Part shown: positions 21,262-32,647 of the stretch, piece after piece | How the letters are laid out: each line of letters begins with the position of its first letter | Numbering within the stretch: the stretch's first letter is position 1 | Origin: Tillandsia leiboldiana | Lineage: Eukaryota > Streptophyta > Magnoliopsida > Poales > Bromeliaceae | DNA: 64,000 bases | Direction: 5' to 3' | NCBI GenBank assembly: GCA_029204045.2 | Contig: CM055072.1 | Coordinates: 11,411,879 to 11,475,878, forward strand | Notes under the pieces: generated by a model | Database searches by the model: none | What the model saw: the letters and a program-made list of their open reading frames with translations, nothing else | Told to the model about the DNA's origin: nothing | Translations under genes and position numbers: made by a program

Positions 21262-23217
21262 ATGTCGGGTGAAAGTGGTAATATTTATAGACCTCCTCTT
21301 TTTGATGGGACTAATTATGCTTATTGGAAAGTGCGGATGAGAGCTTTTCTCATTGCAATTGATGAGCGGGTATGGCAATCCGTGGAATACGGTTGGGTGC
21401 ATCCTGTTGAGGAAGTAGGAAATTCTACTACCCCAAAACCTCGCTCTAGATGGTCCAAAGAGGAATTCGAAAGATCTTCTTACAATGGGAAAGGTATGAA
21501 CGCTCTATTTAATTCTCTTTCCTCGACTGAGTTCACACGAATTTCCGCGTGTGAAACTGCAAAGGAGATTTGGGTTATTCTCAAAATTACACATGAGGGT
21601 ACTAATCTAGTAAAAATTCAAAAGCTCCAGATACTTACAAGTCAATTTGACTCTATTCATATGGATGAGCATGAATTGTTTACAAATTATTACACAAGAC
21701 TTCAAGATATAATCAACACTTGTGCTAATTTAGGAGAAAAGATCCCGGAGTCGAGAATTGTAAGAAAGATACTTCGGACTCTTTCGGAACGGTTTAGGGC
21801 AAAGGTTATCGCCATTGAAACCGTTAGTCATCCGGATGAGATGAGTGTAGAGGAATTAGTAGGTGCTTTGTAAACTTATGAAATGACTTTTCCTACTAAT
21901 AAAGTTTCTTCCAAGTCTTCTTCTAAGCTTACAGGTATTGCATTCAAATCAACAAAGGAAGAAGATAGCGAATCAAGTTCCGACGATGAAATCTCTTTTG
22001 CCGACTTTGAAGAGAAAATGGCGCGGATCGTAAAAAAATTTCGTCGGAAGTTTTGGAAGAATCGAACCGATGGATCTTCATCCACGAAACCATCTAAAGG
22101 ATCATCGGGTTCTAAACCCTCTAACCTCAAAAACTTTGCAAAGCCTTCTAAGGAAAAAGATGAATTCGAAGGGGAAATCCGATGTTATAGATGCAAAGGC
22201 TACGGCCATATTTCAACGGATTGTCCTTCTCCGAAATCATATAAAAAGAAGGCTTTGCAAGCGAAAACTTGGGACGATTCTAGTTCTAATGAATCGACCT
22301 CAAGTAAAGAGGAAAAAGTCGTTGCCTTACATTCTTCTCAAATTCCCTCTTCTAATGTTTGCTTATCATCTTTAATCACTGACTCTATTCCTTTGATTTT
22401 GCATGAAACATCACCATCCGGCGGAGAGTCATCAAGTGAGGGGGAGTCGGACGAAGAAGAACTCGTTGAAGCATATCAACAACTTCTTACGGAATCAAAA
22501 AAGATGACCAAGCATATTAAGAAGTTGAGGAAGCAATGACTTGAGATTCAAGACGAGAATCATACTTTAAAGATAAAACTTCATGATCTCGAGGAGGAAC
22601 GAGAACGTTTATTGGATAACAATAAAATCCTCCAAGAAAAGATAAATCAATCGGAAACGATCGTTAATTCCCATATTAACAAGATTGATTTTCTAGAAAA
22701 ACAGTTTGAGGAAATTCATGTCACCAACCAAGCTTTGACCAAGCAAGTTCATCAGCTTAAATCCGACATACAAAAGCTTCCAACCGGTTCGAAGAAACTT
22801 GATTGTATGTCTGGATTAGGTCAAACAAGCAAGGTTGGTTTGGGATTTAAAAGGAACCAAACTGTGAAGGCTTCAAGTTCCACAACTAAATTGAAAGGAA
22901 GAACTTGTCACCAATGTGGACTTGAAGGACACTTGATGAAGATGTGCCCGAAAAAGAGAAAGAAGAATTCTTCGGCAACTTCATCTACCGAGCGAACTCA
23001 ACGGAATCAAAAGACACATCAAATCAATGGAGTTCACTCAATCCACCAAAGGTCCGAGCCACAACATCAATCATTCAAGTGGATCATTGCGAGGCAAAGA
23101 CCTAAGGTGGACCAACAGTCAAAGCTGTCAACTCCCGGCCTCAATGAATCAAGACAACCCAAAATTCGACGATTTTGGATTCGGAAAGGTGATATCTTTC
23201 CTTGTCTTAAGTTCTAA
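21262..23217 (+). pseudogene. gag: N Gag, copy 1, two in-frame stops
   Basis: Large Sirevirus Gag of about 650 codons in one frame from ATG 21262 (MSGESGNIYRPPLFDG). Order: copia Gag domain (NYAYWKVRM, DERVWQSVEYG, ACETAKEIW, LPERF-like), an acidic serine-rich stretch (EEDSESSSDDE), a first zinc knuckle CYRCKGYGHISTDC at about residue 300, a long coiled coil, and a second knuckle CHQCGLEGHLMKMC at about residue 550. It ends RKGDIFPCLKF, just where R continues into protease. Two stops interrupt the frame: TAA at 21871-21873 (CAA in copy 2) and TGA at 22537-22539 (shared by both copies). Confidence 0.88.
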
Positions 23218-24327
23218 ATAGCTTATGACTGTATGTAATGCTTTGATTGGTTTTCCTTTCATATTTTTCTGAATCTCTGCATTACATGTTTTCAATGCTC
23301 TTCGTTTTTATGTTTTGTTTTTGAACAAAAGGGTTTTAACGAACAAGTGCATTGAATAAAAAGGGTTTCACTTTTAATCACTCCAATTTAATTTTATATG
23401 AATTATCAACTTTACTCCATAATCATAATTCTTGAAGATATTTCATTATAGGAGTTTTTGATAATTATATTCATCAAATTTTAGTAATCATGTGTGATTT
23501 TTAGATGCTTAATCTATCTCGGTTGTGTGAGTTCTTTGTGATAAACATGAGACAACCGATATACTAAAATTTGGGATTTAATTCTTTCACATAAGATATT
23601 GTATTTTCTTACAAGGGTAATGAAATGATTTGCAAAAGATGAGGAAAGAGTTACATCCAAAAGGAGTGTGAAAACTATCACCACATGTTGGAAAGAGCTG
23701 CCACCCCGGTTGTCCGGTTAGTGTGTGAAGCTACCACATGTTATGGATGCTTGAAAAATATTTATGAAATTTTGTTTAGTTGAAGCATTCGGAGATTTAA
23801 ATTCAAATTTCTTATTTTGAACAATCTCCTGGTTGGTATAAGGTGGGATAGTTGAAAGATGCTCAAAGAGCCACCCTTAGGTATTTTAGTGCTTATCTCA
23901 AATTTGAAAGGGTAAAATTCAAAATTGATGTCATTTGGAAATCTCTGTAAGTCATCTTTGTAAATCCGCTACATCTTGATAGACTTTGGATCTCAAGATT
24001 ATTTTTGATGACTTGTGTTTGACGTATATAATATGAAAAACGGTTTATAATGTCTTATCTTTGTTTTTCATGATTTCGGAGTAAATCTTTTTAATTTTTG
24101 TAAAATTAATTGGATTGAATGACATCTATGTGATCTCATATTATTTTCAAGCACTTAAATTGTTTTCTTGATGGAATACAAATCGGTAATTTGAAAGATT
24201 TCAAAATTTGGATTTGTTTCAAGAATTTTTGTGATTTTTGCCTTCGAGGACCGGTACGAAATCTGCGTTTTTGTTATATACCGGAACTGAGCTTTTATCT
24301 CTCTTTCTCTATGAACTAATGTTGTTA
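23218..24327 (+). other. Non-coding post-pol spacer of N, copy 1
   Basis: No coding sequence. 23640-23885 aligns clearly with the region between pol and the env-position ORF of R (about 57100-57340, other strand): shared blocks around AAAGAGTTACATCC, GAGTGTGAAAACTA, AGCTACCACATG and GGTTGGTATAAGGTGGG. So pol has been cut out and gag joined directly to this spacer. Confidence 0.75.
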
Positions 24328-25410
24328 GCTACCGTTTGGTTCGGGGATAAGAAAAATTTTGTTATACCGGTGATAGGTATAGATTATGGTATTAGCAGGA
24401 ATTAGTGTAAATTTGCGTTTGGTTGGTTTTATGAGTTATACCGGGGTTAAAGGAAATTGTGTTTGGTAAATTATATAGGAATAAGGAGAATAAGATGAAT
24501 AGGAAAAAATTGTGTTTGGTTGAGTATAGAGGAATAAGAAGAATTGAGAAGTGATAAATTTGTGTATTGACTATTTTGCCCTTTATGATATAATTTATAA
24601 ATAAAATAATTTATGATATTAATCAACCTAATAATAAATTTAAAATATTATTTAAAATAGTAAAAAATATTTAAAATTAAATAATAAATAATTAAAAGTA
24701 CTTAAAAATGATAGAAAATTATATATTAAAATGTTTAAAATTTTTGATTGTTTATCATTTTAAAAACATTAATCAATAGATAAGCAAATTTTAATTTTTT
24801 CCTTTTAAAATTTTCTATCATTCTTAAATACTTTTTAATATTTTTATACTTTTTAATAATAATCTAAATTCATTCTTAAATTTGTATACACTTTTAATAA
24901 TAATCTGTGCGAAGTGGGTTGCCGCAGAGGGGCCGCAGAGGGACCGCGGCGCGGTGAGGTGGCCGCAGGGGGGCCGCAGAGGGGCACGGCGCGGAGACGG
25001 GCCGCAGAGGGGCACGGCGCGGAGACGGGCCGTAGGGGGAGAAGGTAGATCAGAGAAGACGAAGAAGGGGGGAAGGTAGATCGGAGAAGACGAAGAAGGG
25101 GAGATGGTTGCCGCGGCGCGACCTCGGTTGCCGCAGAGGGGCCGCGACGGAGATGGTAGCTCGGGCGCAGGGGGAACGCGACGGAGAAGGTAGATCGGGC
25201 GTAGGGGTACCGTGAGGGAGAAAGTAGATCGGAGAAGAAGAAGCAAGGATGGAGAAGGTAGATCGGAGAAGAAGAAGCAAGGATGGAGATAATGGAGAAG
25301 AGGAGACAGTGGAGCAGAGTGCCTCGATCACCGTGCAAGAATTGGATTCTTGCAATTCTGCCGAGTTCCATGTGGGGGTGGGAATTCGGATTCCGCCGAG
25401 TTCCATAGAG
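24328..25410. other. Unclassified inserted block in N, copy 1
   Basis: It begins after TTA with GCTACCGTTTGGTTCGGGG, the look of a PIF/Harbinger (Tourist-like) end, followed by AT-rich sequence with repeated GTTTGGTT. 24905-25320 is a GC-rich block of repeated GCCGCAGAGGGGC and GGTAGATCGGAGAAG units. It closes with two copies of a GCCGAGTTCCAT motif. R has nothing like it at the equivalent place. I could not find a matching inverted end or duplication, so the class and right edge are uncertain. Open frames on the minus strand are low-complexity. Confidence 0.35.
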
Positions 25411-25567
25411 TTTGTTCTAAGACTGGTTCAAATGTAATTTTTGTTTATTGGATCTTTCACGCAAAGAAAGTCAATGTTTTGGTGATGACATTGAGTTTTC
25501 GATTTTTTGGTTTAAGATGAGTGTCTTGAGCGTTTTATGTATTTTTGGGTTTTGTCACGAAATTGCC

Positions 25568-25580
25568 AAAGGGGGGAGAT
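25568..25580 (+). other. Polypurine tract of N, copy 1
   Basis: AAAGGGGGGAGAT directly before the 3' LTR, preceded by GTCACGAAATTGCC as in R (GTCACGAAACCGCC). Confidence 0.9.
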
Positions 25581-26836
25581 TGTTACGGGCTTTTTGTGTT
25601 GGCATATTTCGTGAGTTGAGCCGGAGTCTTGAAGTGATCAAATTGTCAATCAGCAATTGAAGACTCAGAGAAGATTCAACAAGATCTCAAGTTGACACTC
25701 AGTGTTTTGAGTCTTGAAGATTGAAGTTGAAGAATTGTGGATCATATACATCAATCTCAAGGAAAATGGATTCGGATTGATCAGGTGCGTTTAACTAAAT
25801 AATTTTGGTGATCCGAATACATTTGTGTAGTTTAGAAACACTTGGATAAGTTTTCATTGCTTAAAAATCAAAAACTGGACAAATTGGATGTTCAGAGTCC
25901 GGATCAGAATTCCAGTCCTGAACCAGTCCGGATCAGAATTCCAGTCCGGACCCCGAACTGTTTTTCAAGAAAATTGCTGAAAAAAAGACGACAGTCCTGA
26001 ACCAGTCTGGATCAGAATTCCAGTCCGGACTGAAATCCACGGTCCGGACCCCGAACCTTGTTTTTTCAGGAATTGCTGAAAAAAGACGACAGTCCTGAAC
26101 CAGTCCGGACCGTCGTGAGGAAAAAATTTTGTTAAGTCAGTTTTGATTCTTATCTCTTTCCAAAGTTTCTAAACTATAAATAGACACTTAAGGTTTCTCA
26201 AGAACTACCGATTAATTTATAAAACACTTGAGAGCAACCCTAGAGGCTAGGTTTTTGTCGTTCTTCTTTATAGCCTCTTTTAGGTCAATTCGATGGTTCT
26301 TCAAGAACATATCTTTTGTCGAATTGATCTAATCTTTGCTTAGAGAGTCCATCCATGGTTCTTCAATGTTAATCTAAGCAAAGGATCACCATCGAAGCCT
26401 ATTTTCTAAATCGGCTGTTTGCGTCGTGGATTCGACGTGGCATCGTGGATTCGGTGTGTTGAAGGCGTTTCGTGGATTCAAAACGTGTGCTCGTGGATTC
26501 GAGTGGCGTTCGTGGATTCGAACGTGGTGCAGTGGACGTGCAATCAGTGGAGCGCAAGGTCCGAAAAAGTTGAAGGAGGGGTCGAGTCCGTGGAGTCGGT
26601 AATCACCTTGTTATTCTTCATTTTCTTAGTGGATTGTTATTGCGTGTTGGTCCCGTGGTTTTTTCTCCTGGATTGGAGTTTCCACGTATATCTCGGTGTG
26701 CTATTTTATTTTCCGCATTGGTTTTTATTTTGCACTGAGATTGGTTTTATAAGTATTACACCTATTCACCCCCCCTCTAGTTGTTTGATAGTACCTATTT
26801 AGATCCGTGTGGATCCTTAATATATAAAAACCAACA
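25581..26836 (+). repeat. 3' LTR of N, copy 1
   Basis: TGTTACGGGC...AACCAACA, 1256 bp. It repeats the palindrome array, TATA box and hairpin array (26423-26527; one stem pair is mismatched by a G-to-A change at the third hairpin). Confidence 0.93.
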
Positions 26837-26841
26837 GTAGT

Positions 26842-26930
26842 GACTCCTGGGGCGAAGCGCCCGGCACCGATGGATGAGGGGCAGTCGAGTCGGCAGGGAC
26901 CCTCGAGACCTCCACGATTCCATCCTCAGG
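26842..26930 (+). pseudogene. gag: T2 Gag continuation, copy 1, cut by G
   Basis: After N's duplicated target site the T2 frame resumes with a basic, proline-rich linker (TPGAKRPAPMDEGQSSRQG, then PSRPPRFHPQ) of the kind found between Retrotrans_gag and the zinc knuckle. It is cut after 89 bp by the LTR of G at 26931. TCAGG (26926-26930) would be the expected duplicated site. Confidence 0.75.
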
Positions 26931-29900
26931 TGTCACGCCCCGGGTGTAAACCAGAACCCGGGCCCGTCTACAGATCCGCCGTGCACACGGAATTTCCGCG
27001 TACACGAAGCGCTGGTAACCTGCTCAGATAGAAGAAATACAATAATAGAGCAATAAAACAGAGCTGAACTGAAAATACTACATCTCAGACCGAACTGGAA
27101 GTAAAAATACAAAATGACTGTAAAAATAAGGTACAAGTCCCTCTCCCAGCTCACCACAAATATACAACCAGCTGGCTAAAGCCAGACCCCAAAATTAAAA
27201 GTACAACTGTCAGAGATAAGATACATAAAAGGTACAAGTCTAGCTAACTCACTGTCAGGCCCACTGTCTAGCTACTCAACCGTCCTCTCTCCTCGAGCTG
27301 CCGCTATACCTCCAGCAGCACCCGCAGAAGGCTCTGCAAAACAAAGGAGAAGAAAAAGAAAAAGAAGAATGGGGGGTGAGAACTACTAGTAAACCAGTAG
27401 CCTCCACCTAGTGGGTAAAGCCTCAAACTCTGACGTACCCACTAGGTCTACCAGAGGCAAAAAGGGAAGGAAGAGTGGTAAGTAATGAAACTGCTAAGAA
27501 TGAAGGACAACCACTACTATGCCTCTAAATGTAATTGTCCAAGGGTATGACTGTGTGTATGCATCAGAAATAGTATCTGTCTAAATAAACCCAATCTAGC
27601 CATCAGTAAAAACTGGTACCAACGCCTACTGCCGCTCTCATCATCGGGCAAGTATAGCCGCGCCGATGTGATAGCAAAACTGTCCATAACTGTCCGACCC
27701 CAGCCTCTAGAGGGGAACTCGAGGGGAGCGAACCCACAACGAGTAAAGCACCATCGGGCAATAACCGCGCCGGTAAGTTAAGAATCAAAAGTAGGACTGA
27801 ATCACGACTATGCTAAAGTGGAACAAATCCTCCACTAATAGAAACCCCGATCCCCCAATCTGATGCAAAGATAAACATCCGGTCGACCGTCCAATGTCCG
27901 CGGTCGCCGCAATACCCATAAGTCCCAAATCTTGATAAAAATAACCAATATCTGGTCAACCGCCTAATCTCCGCGGTTACCACAATGCCCCATATATCCA
28001 CCATCTGGTAAATAATCAATATCCGGTCACCGCCTACTGTCCCGCGGTTGCCGCAATCCCCCCACCAATCCATAATCGAGTCTAACCCGTCCCAGACTCA
28101 ATGGCCTCAACTACAATATCCCGAACCCCTGCTCGAACCCGAGCAACAAGACTCAAAAGTCTAAAAGAGAAGGAGAAAGGGAAACAGATCATGGGTTTCT
28201 CCTAAGTCAAATCCCAATATGATAGTGTAGCACTAAATAGTGGCCTATCTAGATGTTCATACAAGCATGCAAATGTCCTCAGACAAGATGAAAGAAAGTG
28301 AATCAAACAACAGTTCCACATTGTATCGATTAATCAATCCGCATAGATATAACCATCATGCTAAAAAACTCAGCTACTACCATGTATATAATCCCTGATC
28401 CCGTCATAAAATCACCAAAGTGGTACCCGCACATAGATATGTCAGTCATATCCCAATAATTAATCCGTTTAACCCACTTTCATAAATCTAGTGCTAACAT
28501 GGCATGTTAATTATCACTCTTAAAAATATCCCCAACAGGCTAAGTCTACAATATTAGTCACAATGATAGGCTCACGTTATCTCATTTAAATCCTGCATGG
28601 TAAACAACCAATATGTCCAATAAAGGGCTTCTCTAATAAACTTAGTGAGCAAGTCAAAGTAGAGGTATGCAACAAACCACCCACCTCGAAAAGCATGCAC
28701 CACAAACCAGAAAATACCCGCTGTCCTCTAAGCACACGTCAGCTGAACATTATCCTACAACATCACATAAGTGTACACGGTGTAAAAAACTACAAGTCCA
28801 ACAGAGTTGCTGGTTTTTAATCAGCACGCAAAAACGAGGAATTTCACCTCTGTCCCGAGCTCCAAAAATCCCAGAAAAATCACGGTTGCGTTCCTCGCAA
28901 AAATAGCGAAAATCGACTCTTGAATCGCCTCGATCTGATATTCCTACGCGAGAAACAATCGTCGAGGTTGCCGCTGTCCAAACATCCAAATAGCAAAAGA
29001 GGGGTCAAAACACCTCGGGAATCGTGCCAAGGAATCGGAATCCAGAGAACCATCAACACGGAAAACGAAGCCCTACTCTCAGGAACACACCAGTGAAGAA
29101 TCGTCAAAAAAGGACTCCTGTACTGCGCAAGGGACTCTCGGACTGAAATGCGACGATAACAGCCAAGATTGGGAAAAACGAGGCACACTGTAAAATCCGG
29201 ATCGCCGCTGTCGAACTTCCAGAAAATCTGGGAACGTACCACGAGGTAGAAAAATTAGTGAGGAACAACTTCTCTTCAATGGCCTCTCTCAGGTTCTCTC
29301 TCTATATCTCTTGAAAAAACAGAAGAAGAGGGGAGGGGAGGCCTATTTATAGGCCCACAAAACATTGGGAAATTCCCTTTAAGTCCCCAGTTTCGGCTGC
29401 TACAGTGCGGCCCGGCCCATTTCGGGCGAACTAGTGCGGCCCGGCACCGGAATTTTCCGGGCGCGCACAGTGCGGCGCCGGCCCAGCCCAGCCCGCACAC
29501 GGGATCCTGCCCTGTCCAACCGGTCGTCCGACCCAGCCCAGGGCCCGCCACGTGTCCGCCAAACAGGCGGCAGCCGTGCGGCCCAACGGGACAGCGCCAC
29601 GTGTCCCCCGTGAGTGGCGGCGCGGTGGTCGCGCCCGCCAATGGCGCGGCGACACGTGGCCCGCGCCGACACGGCTGTCGGCGACCACCGCCGCCCACGC
29701 GCGCCACGTGCGTACGGCCGCAGACCCGCGTCTCAGCGTGCACCGCGTGCACGACGACCATCCAATCCCAGGCCGCCACGTGGCCACCCTGGTCCATGCA
29801 CCGGCCGCACCACTCCGTGAACCGCGTCCACTGAACCGACCCAACCTCCGCGATGCCACGTGTCCCGCCTCCGGCGCACACCGGCCCGTGGACCGCGCAC

Positions 29901-30403
29901 CTGCCCGCGCACACCGCGCGCCTGCCCGCGCGCTGCCCCGCCCGCGCGCTGCCCGCGGCCGCTCCGCCGCCTGCCGAGCCCATCCGCCGCGCTCCGCCGC
30001 TGCCCGCCGCCGCCGCCGCTCGCCGCCGGCGGCCGGAATCACTGTTCCGGCATGAAAGGAACCGTTGCGCAAAATGTCGAGTAGGTAGTCCCATTTTAAC
30101 CGTTTTCGCGCGCTGAATCCGAATTTGATGTCCGATTTGCCAAATTCCGCCTCTAAAATTTGCCGAATGCACCCGAAAAACGTTCTTTTGTCCCAAACTT
30201 CGCGCTGAGCCCAATTTTAATAGCCATTTCGTGCGAGACCCTTCTAAAGATCCGACGGAGTCCACCGATCACCCACGTGATCTATTTAAGCCCGAAGTTC
30301 AACACTTATGTCCAATTTGTGCACACACACCTCCAACACACAAAACAGGCTCCCAGAAGCCACCAATAACTCCACCACAGCTCTGCAGAAATCCAGGTCA
30401 TCA
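26931..30403 (-). repeat. 3' LTR of G, copy 1
   Basis: On the minus strand it begins TGATGACCTGG and ends GGGGCGTGACA, 3473 bp. The TATA box CTATAAATAGG is at 29342-29353 and the GC-rich CCACGTGG-rich block is upstream (29400-30050). Confidence 0.9.
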
Positions 30404-31187
30404 CATCCGCCCCACAAAAAGAAAGTTTCGTCCTGAAAACTAAAGGCTTTTCCCAATACAGAATCTCAACCAAATAGAGGGGATAAATATCCAATCATCC
30501 CACCTCCAAGCTCCCAAGGCTGACAATACCTTCTCTCTCTCCGAACGCGATGCAATCCTCGGGTCTCTTACCTAGAACAAAATAAAGACGAGCACTCGGA
30601 AAACCGCACCACCACCACAAAGTACACGGGCTAATTGCTAGAGCTACCAATGTCCTGTACCGGCAAAACTAGCCGCTGCTCCGCCACCTAGGCCCCCCGG
30701 TAATCTAACCACCAGGTCCAAAGGCATAAATGCAGTCCGAGTATCACGCGCTCCCGGGGTATTTCACACCACGCTATCCAAAAGCTGCGCCCCACGGCGG
30801 AACACACTCGTCCCGCACGCGAAGTCGAAAACAAAGAGGCAAAGATAGCCCCAAGTACCACGGCACACCATCTCAACCGGCCTAACCCCTCCCCAGGAGC
30901 GTCCTCCGCGGCACAATCAACCGCCGCGAAAAGAAGAAAACCGAGAGCCGAGCCAAACGGCCTAAGTACTAAACCAAGTCCATAACTTTGTTAAGCCCAT
31001 CAGTCTACTGGTACTATCGAGGACTCAACTGCACCGGGCAGGACCAACACCACAACCCCACGGTGTAAAGACGAGAAATAGGAACCTCCCGAAACTAGGA
31101 ACCGTCCTACCCCCTACCCATGCGGAAGTGATACACCCCTAACAAATGGACTAGATGCTCAAGTGCAATACAATGCAAAACCTAATC
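30404..31187 (-). other. PPT and non-coding 3' internal region of G, copy 1
   Basis: On the minus strand it ends ...GACGAAACTTTC-like sequence, then a purine-rich tract abutting the LTR. No pol motifs in any frame. Confidence 0.7.
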
Positions 31188-32367
31188 CGGTCAATAAAGA
31201 ATATACCTGTTACCAAAGGTCGGCTGCTGTAAAATCCTTCACCTGAGCAGCGTAACCCGACCGCTCTGAGCCCGCGGCCGATGATCCTCAGGGTCAAAAG
31301 ACGTGATCCGCTCGCTGGAGCATAAGACCGCTGAGCTGACAGCTGCTGTTGAGGCTAAAGGAGCCGATGCTGATGAGGTGCCGCTGAAGTCGAAAGGGGG
31401 CCGAAGCTCGAATGTGACCCGACTGTCCACATTTATAACAACGACCCCACCTCTGATCGCAGGTGTGCGACAATGTGAATCTCCACAGAATCTACATCTG
31501 TCCTCTGTCGCGAAAGCCGTGCTATCCTGCGACTGCTGGATATGTATTGTCTGCTGCATCCCTGCACGCTGAAGCGATGGCCTCGGGGATCCACTATGCT
31601 CTCGCTGCTCCGCACGCCCACGGCTAGATAATGAGGCTGCGGCTCAGCCACGAATAGTCTGTCCCGCTCCTCGGGTACTGGTCGTGTCCTAACGAAACTC
31701 TGTGCGACCAGCCCGCCTCGCCTTGCCACCACCGTTGCCGCCTCTCTCCACCCATTGGGCATGTCTCGACGGCCTCCTCAAGGGCCGGCGTCGGCGTGGG
31801 GTGCATGCACTCGGGTATAAATCTCACTGCGGAGGCCTGCCTCGAATAACTCAACCTGATGTGGGCCATCACGGGCGAACCAAAGGACCGCATTAAGCAA
31901 CTGCATGAACTCCTCGTGGTTAGCCTGAACCACCGGTCACACCTGCTGAGTTCTTCAAATCATCCTCCAGTTTCCTCTTCACGCTGGTCGAAAAGTAGGT
32001 ATCTGATTACCATCCGCCGAAAATCGACCAGGGGAACTGTCGAGAAATCGAAACTAACCCGTGGCTCCACCCGTGCCACCAAGATTTGCATCTCCCTAAG
32101 CAATGTACCCCTATGACTCGTACCTCGGGTCGACAAGAAATCCCTGAAATCTTCTCCATCGCGGATACCACGTCCCAACCTCCCACGGCTGCATGTCCCG
32201 TCCCGAGAACCTAGGCGGTCTCGCGCTGACAAAACTTGACAGTTTGTCGCGATATCCTCTCCTCAGCCGGGGTCAAAGGCTGGGCCACTCCCCGAGCCCC
32301 GCTTACTCGATGATGGCGCCGCGTCACAAGTGGTACCACTGGTGGGCCGGGGTCTCCAACACTGTCG
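31188..32367 (-). pseudogene. gag: G Gag, copy 1 (error-rich, cut by gap)
   Basis: Same gene as 48363-49751, with numerous frame-breaking single-base indels that copy 2 lacks and that become denser toward the gap. I interpret most as contig-end sequence errors. The N-terminal ~60 codons are lost in the gap. Confidence 0.75.
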
Positions 32368-32467
32368 NNNNNNNNNNNNNNNNNNNNNNNNNNNNNNNNN
32401 NNNNNNNNNNNNNNNNNNNNNNNNNNNNNNNNNNNNNNNNNNNNNNNNNNNNNNNNNNNNNNNNNNN
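32368..32467. other. Assembly gap of exactly 100 N
   Basis: One hundred N is the usual placeholder for a scaffold join of unknown size. The sequence on the two sides belongs to the two ends of one ~17-kb overlap. Confidence 0.98.
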
Positions 32468-32647
32468 CTCTCCGCGAGTAGAACAGGAGGAGTTTATCTT
32501 CAGAGGGTGCCAGAGCACGTTGTTCGCAGTTGATATGTCCTCAGCGAGGGCTAGGCGGATGATGAGCAGAGGTTGCACTGCCTTTCTGGCTATTATTGTG
32601 GAGGTGCCTACGGTGGCACTGGGACTCGAGGATATCCCCATTGTCCG
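32468..32647 (+). pseudogene. pol: T1 protease end, copy 2
   Basis: Repeats 15285-15465 with several substitutions and indels in 180 bp: the C-terminal part of the retropepsin region up to the T2 LTR start. It is next to the gap, so probably poorly polished. Confidence 0.75.

Larger units (their letters stand above)
19969..26836 (+). mobile_element. Gag-only Sirevirus N, copy 1
   Basis: A structurally complete 6868-bp element: 5' LTR 19969-21227, PBS 21230, gag 21262-23217, non-coding 23218-25567, PPT 25568-25580, 3' LTR 25581-26836, all inside a perfect 5-bp target-site duplication GTAGT (19964-19968 and 26837-26841). No protease, integrase, RT or RNase H sequence is present. The LTRs differ by roughly 2% by eye. 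It is inserted in T2 gag. Confidence 0.93.
26931..32367 (-). mobile_element. Gag-only Tekay element G, copy 1 (ends at gap)
   Basis: Minus-strand element: 3' LTR 26931-30403, PPT, ~0.78 kb non-coding, then gag running into the assembly gap. No pol. The internal part carries many single-base indels relative to 47575-49570, so coding statements should rest on copy 2. Confidence 0.88.

Noticed and set aside
24824..25406. Minus-strand Ser/Pro/Leu-rich open frames up to ~170 codons (repeated at 41891-42564)
   Set aside because: They come from GGTAGATCGGAGAAG-type repeats in the GC-rich block; no domain, and the frame differs between the two copies because of single-base indels.
29431..30265. Long Arg/Ala-rich open frames on both strands of the Tekay LTR (also 6094-6688, 15544-16771, 46512-47259)
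   Set aside because: By-products of the GC-rich CACGTGG region of the LTR; position corresponds to upstream promoter sequence.
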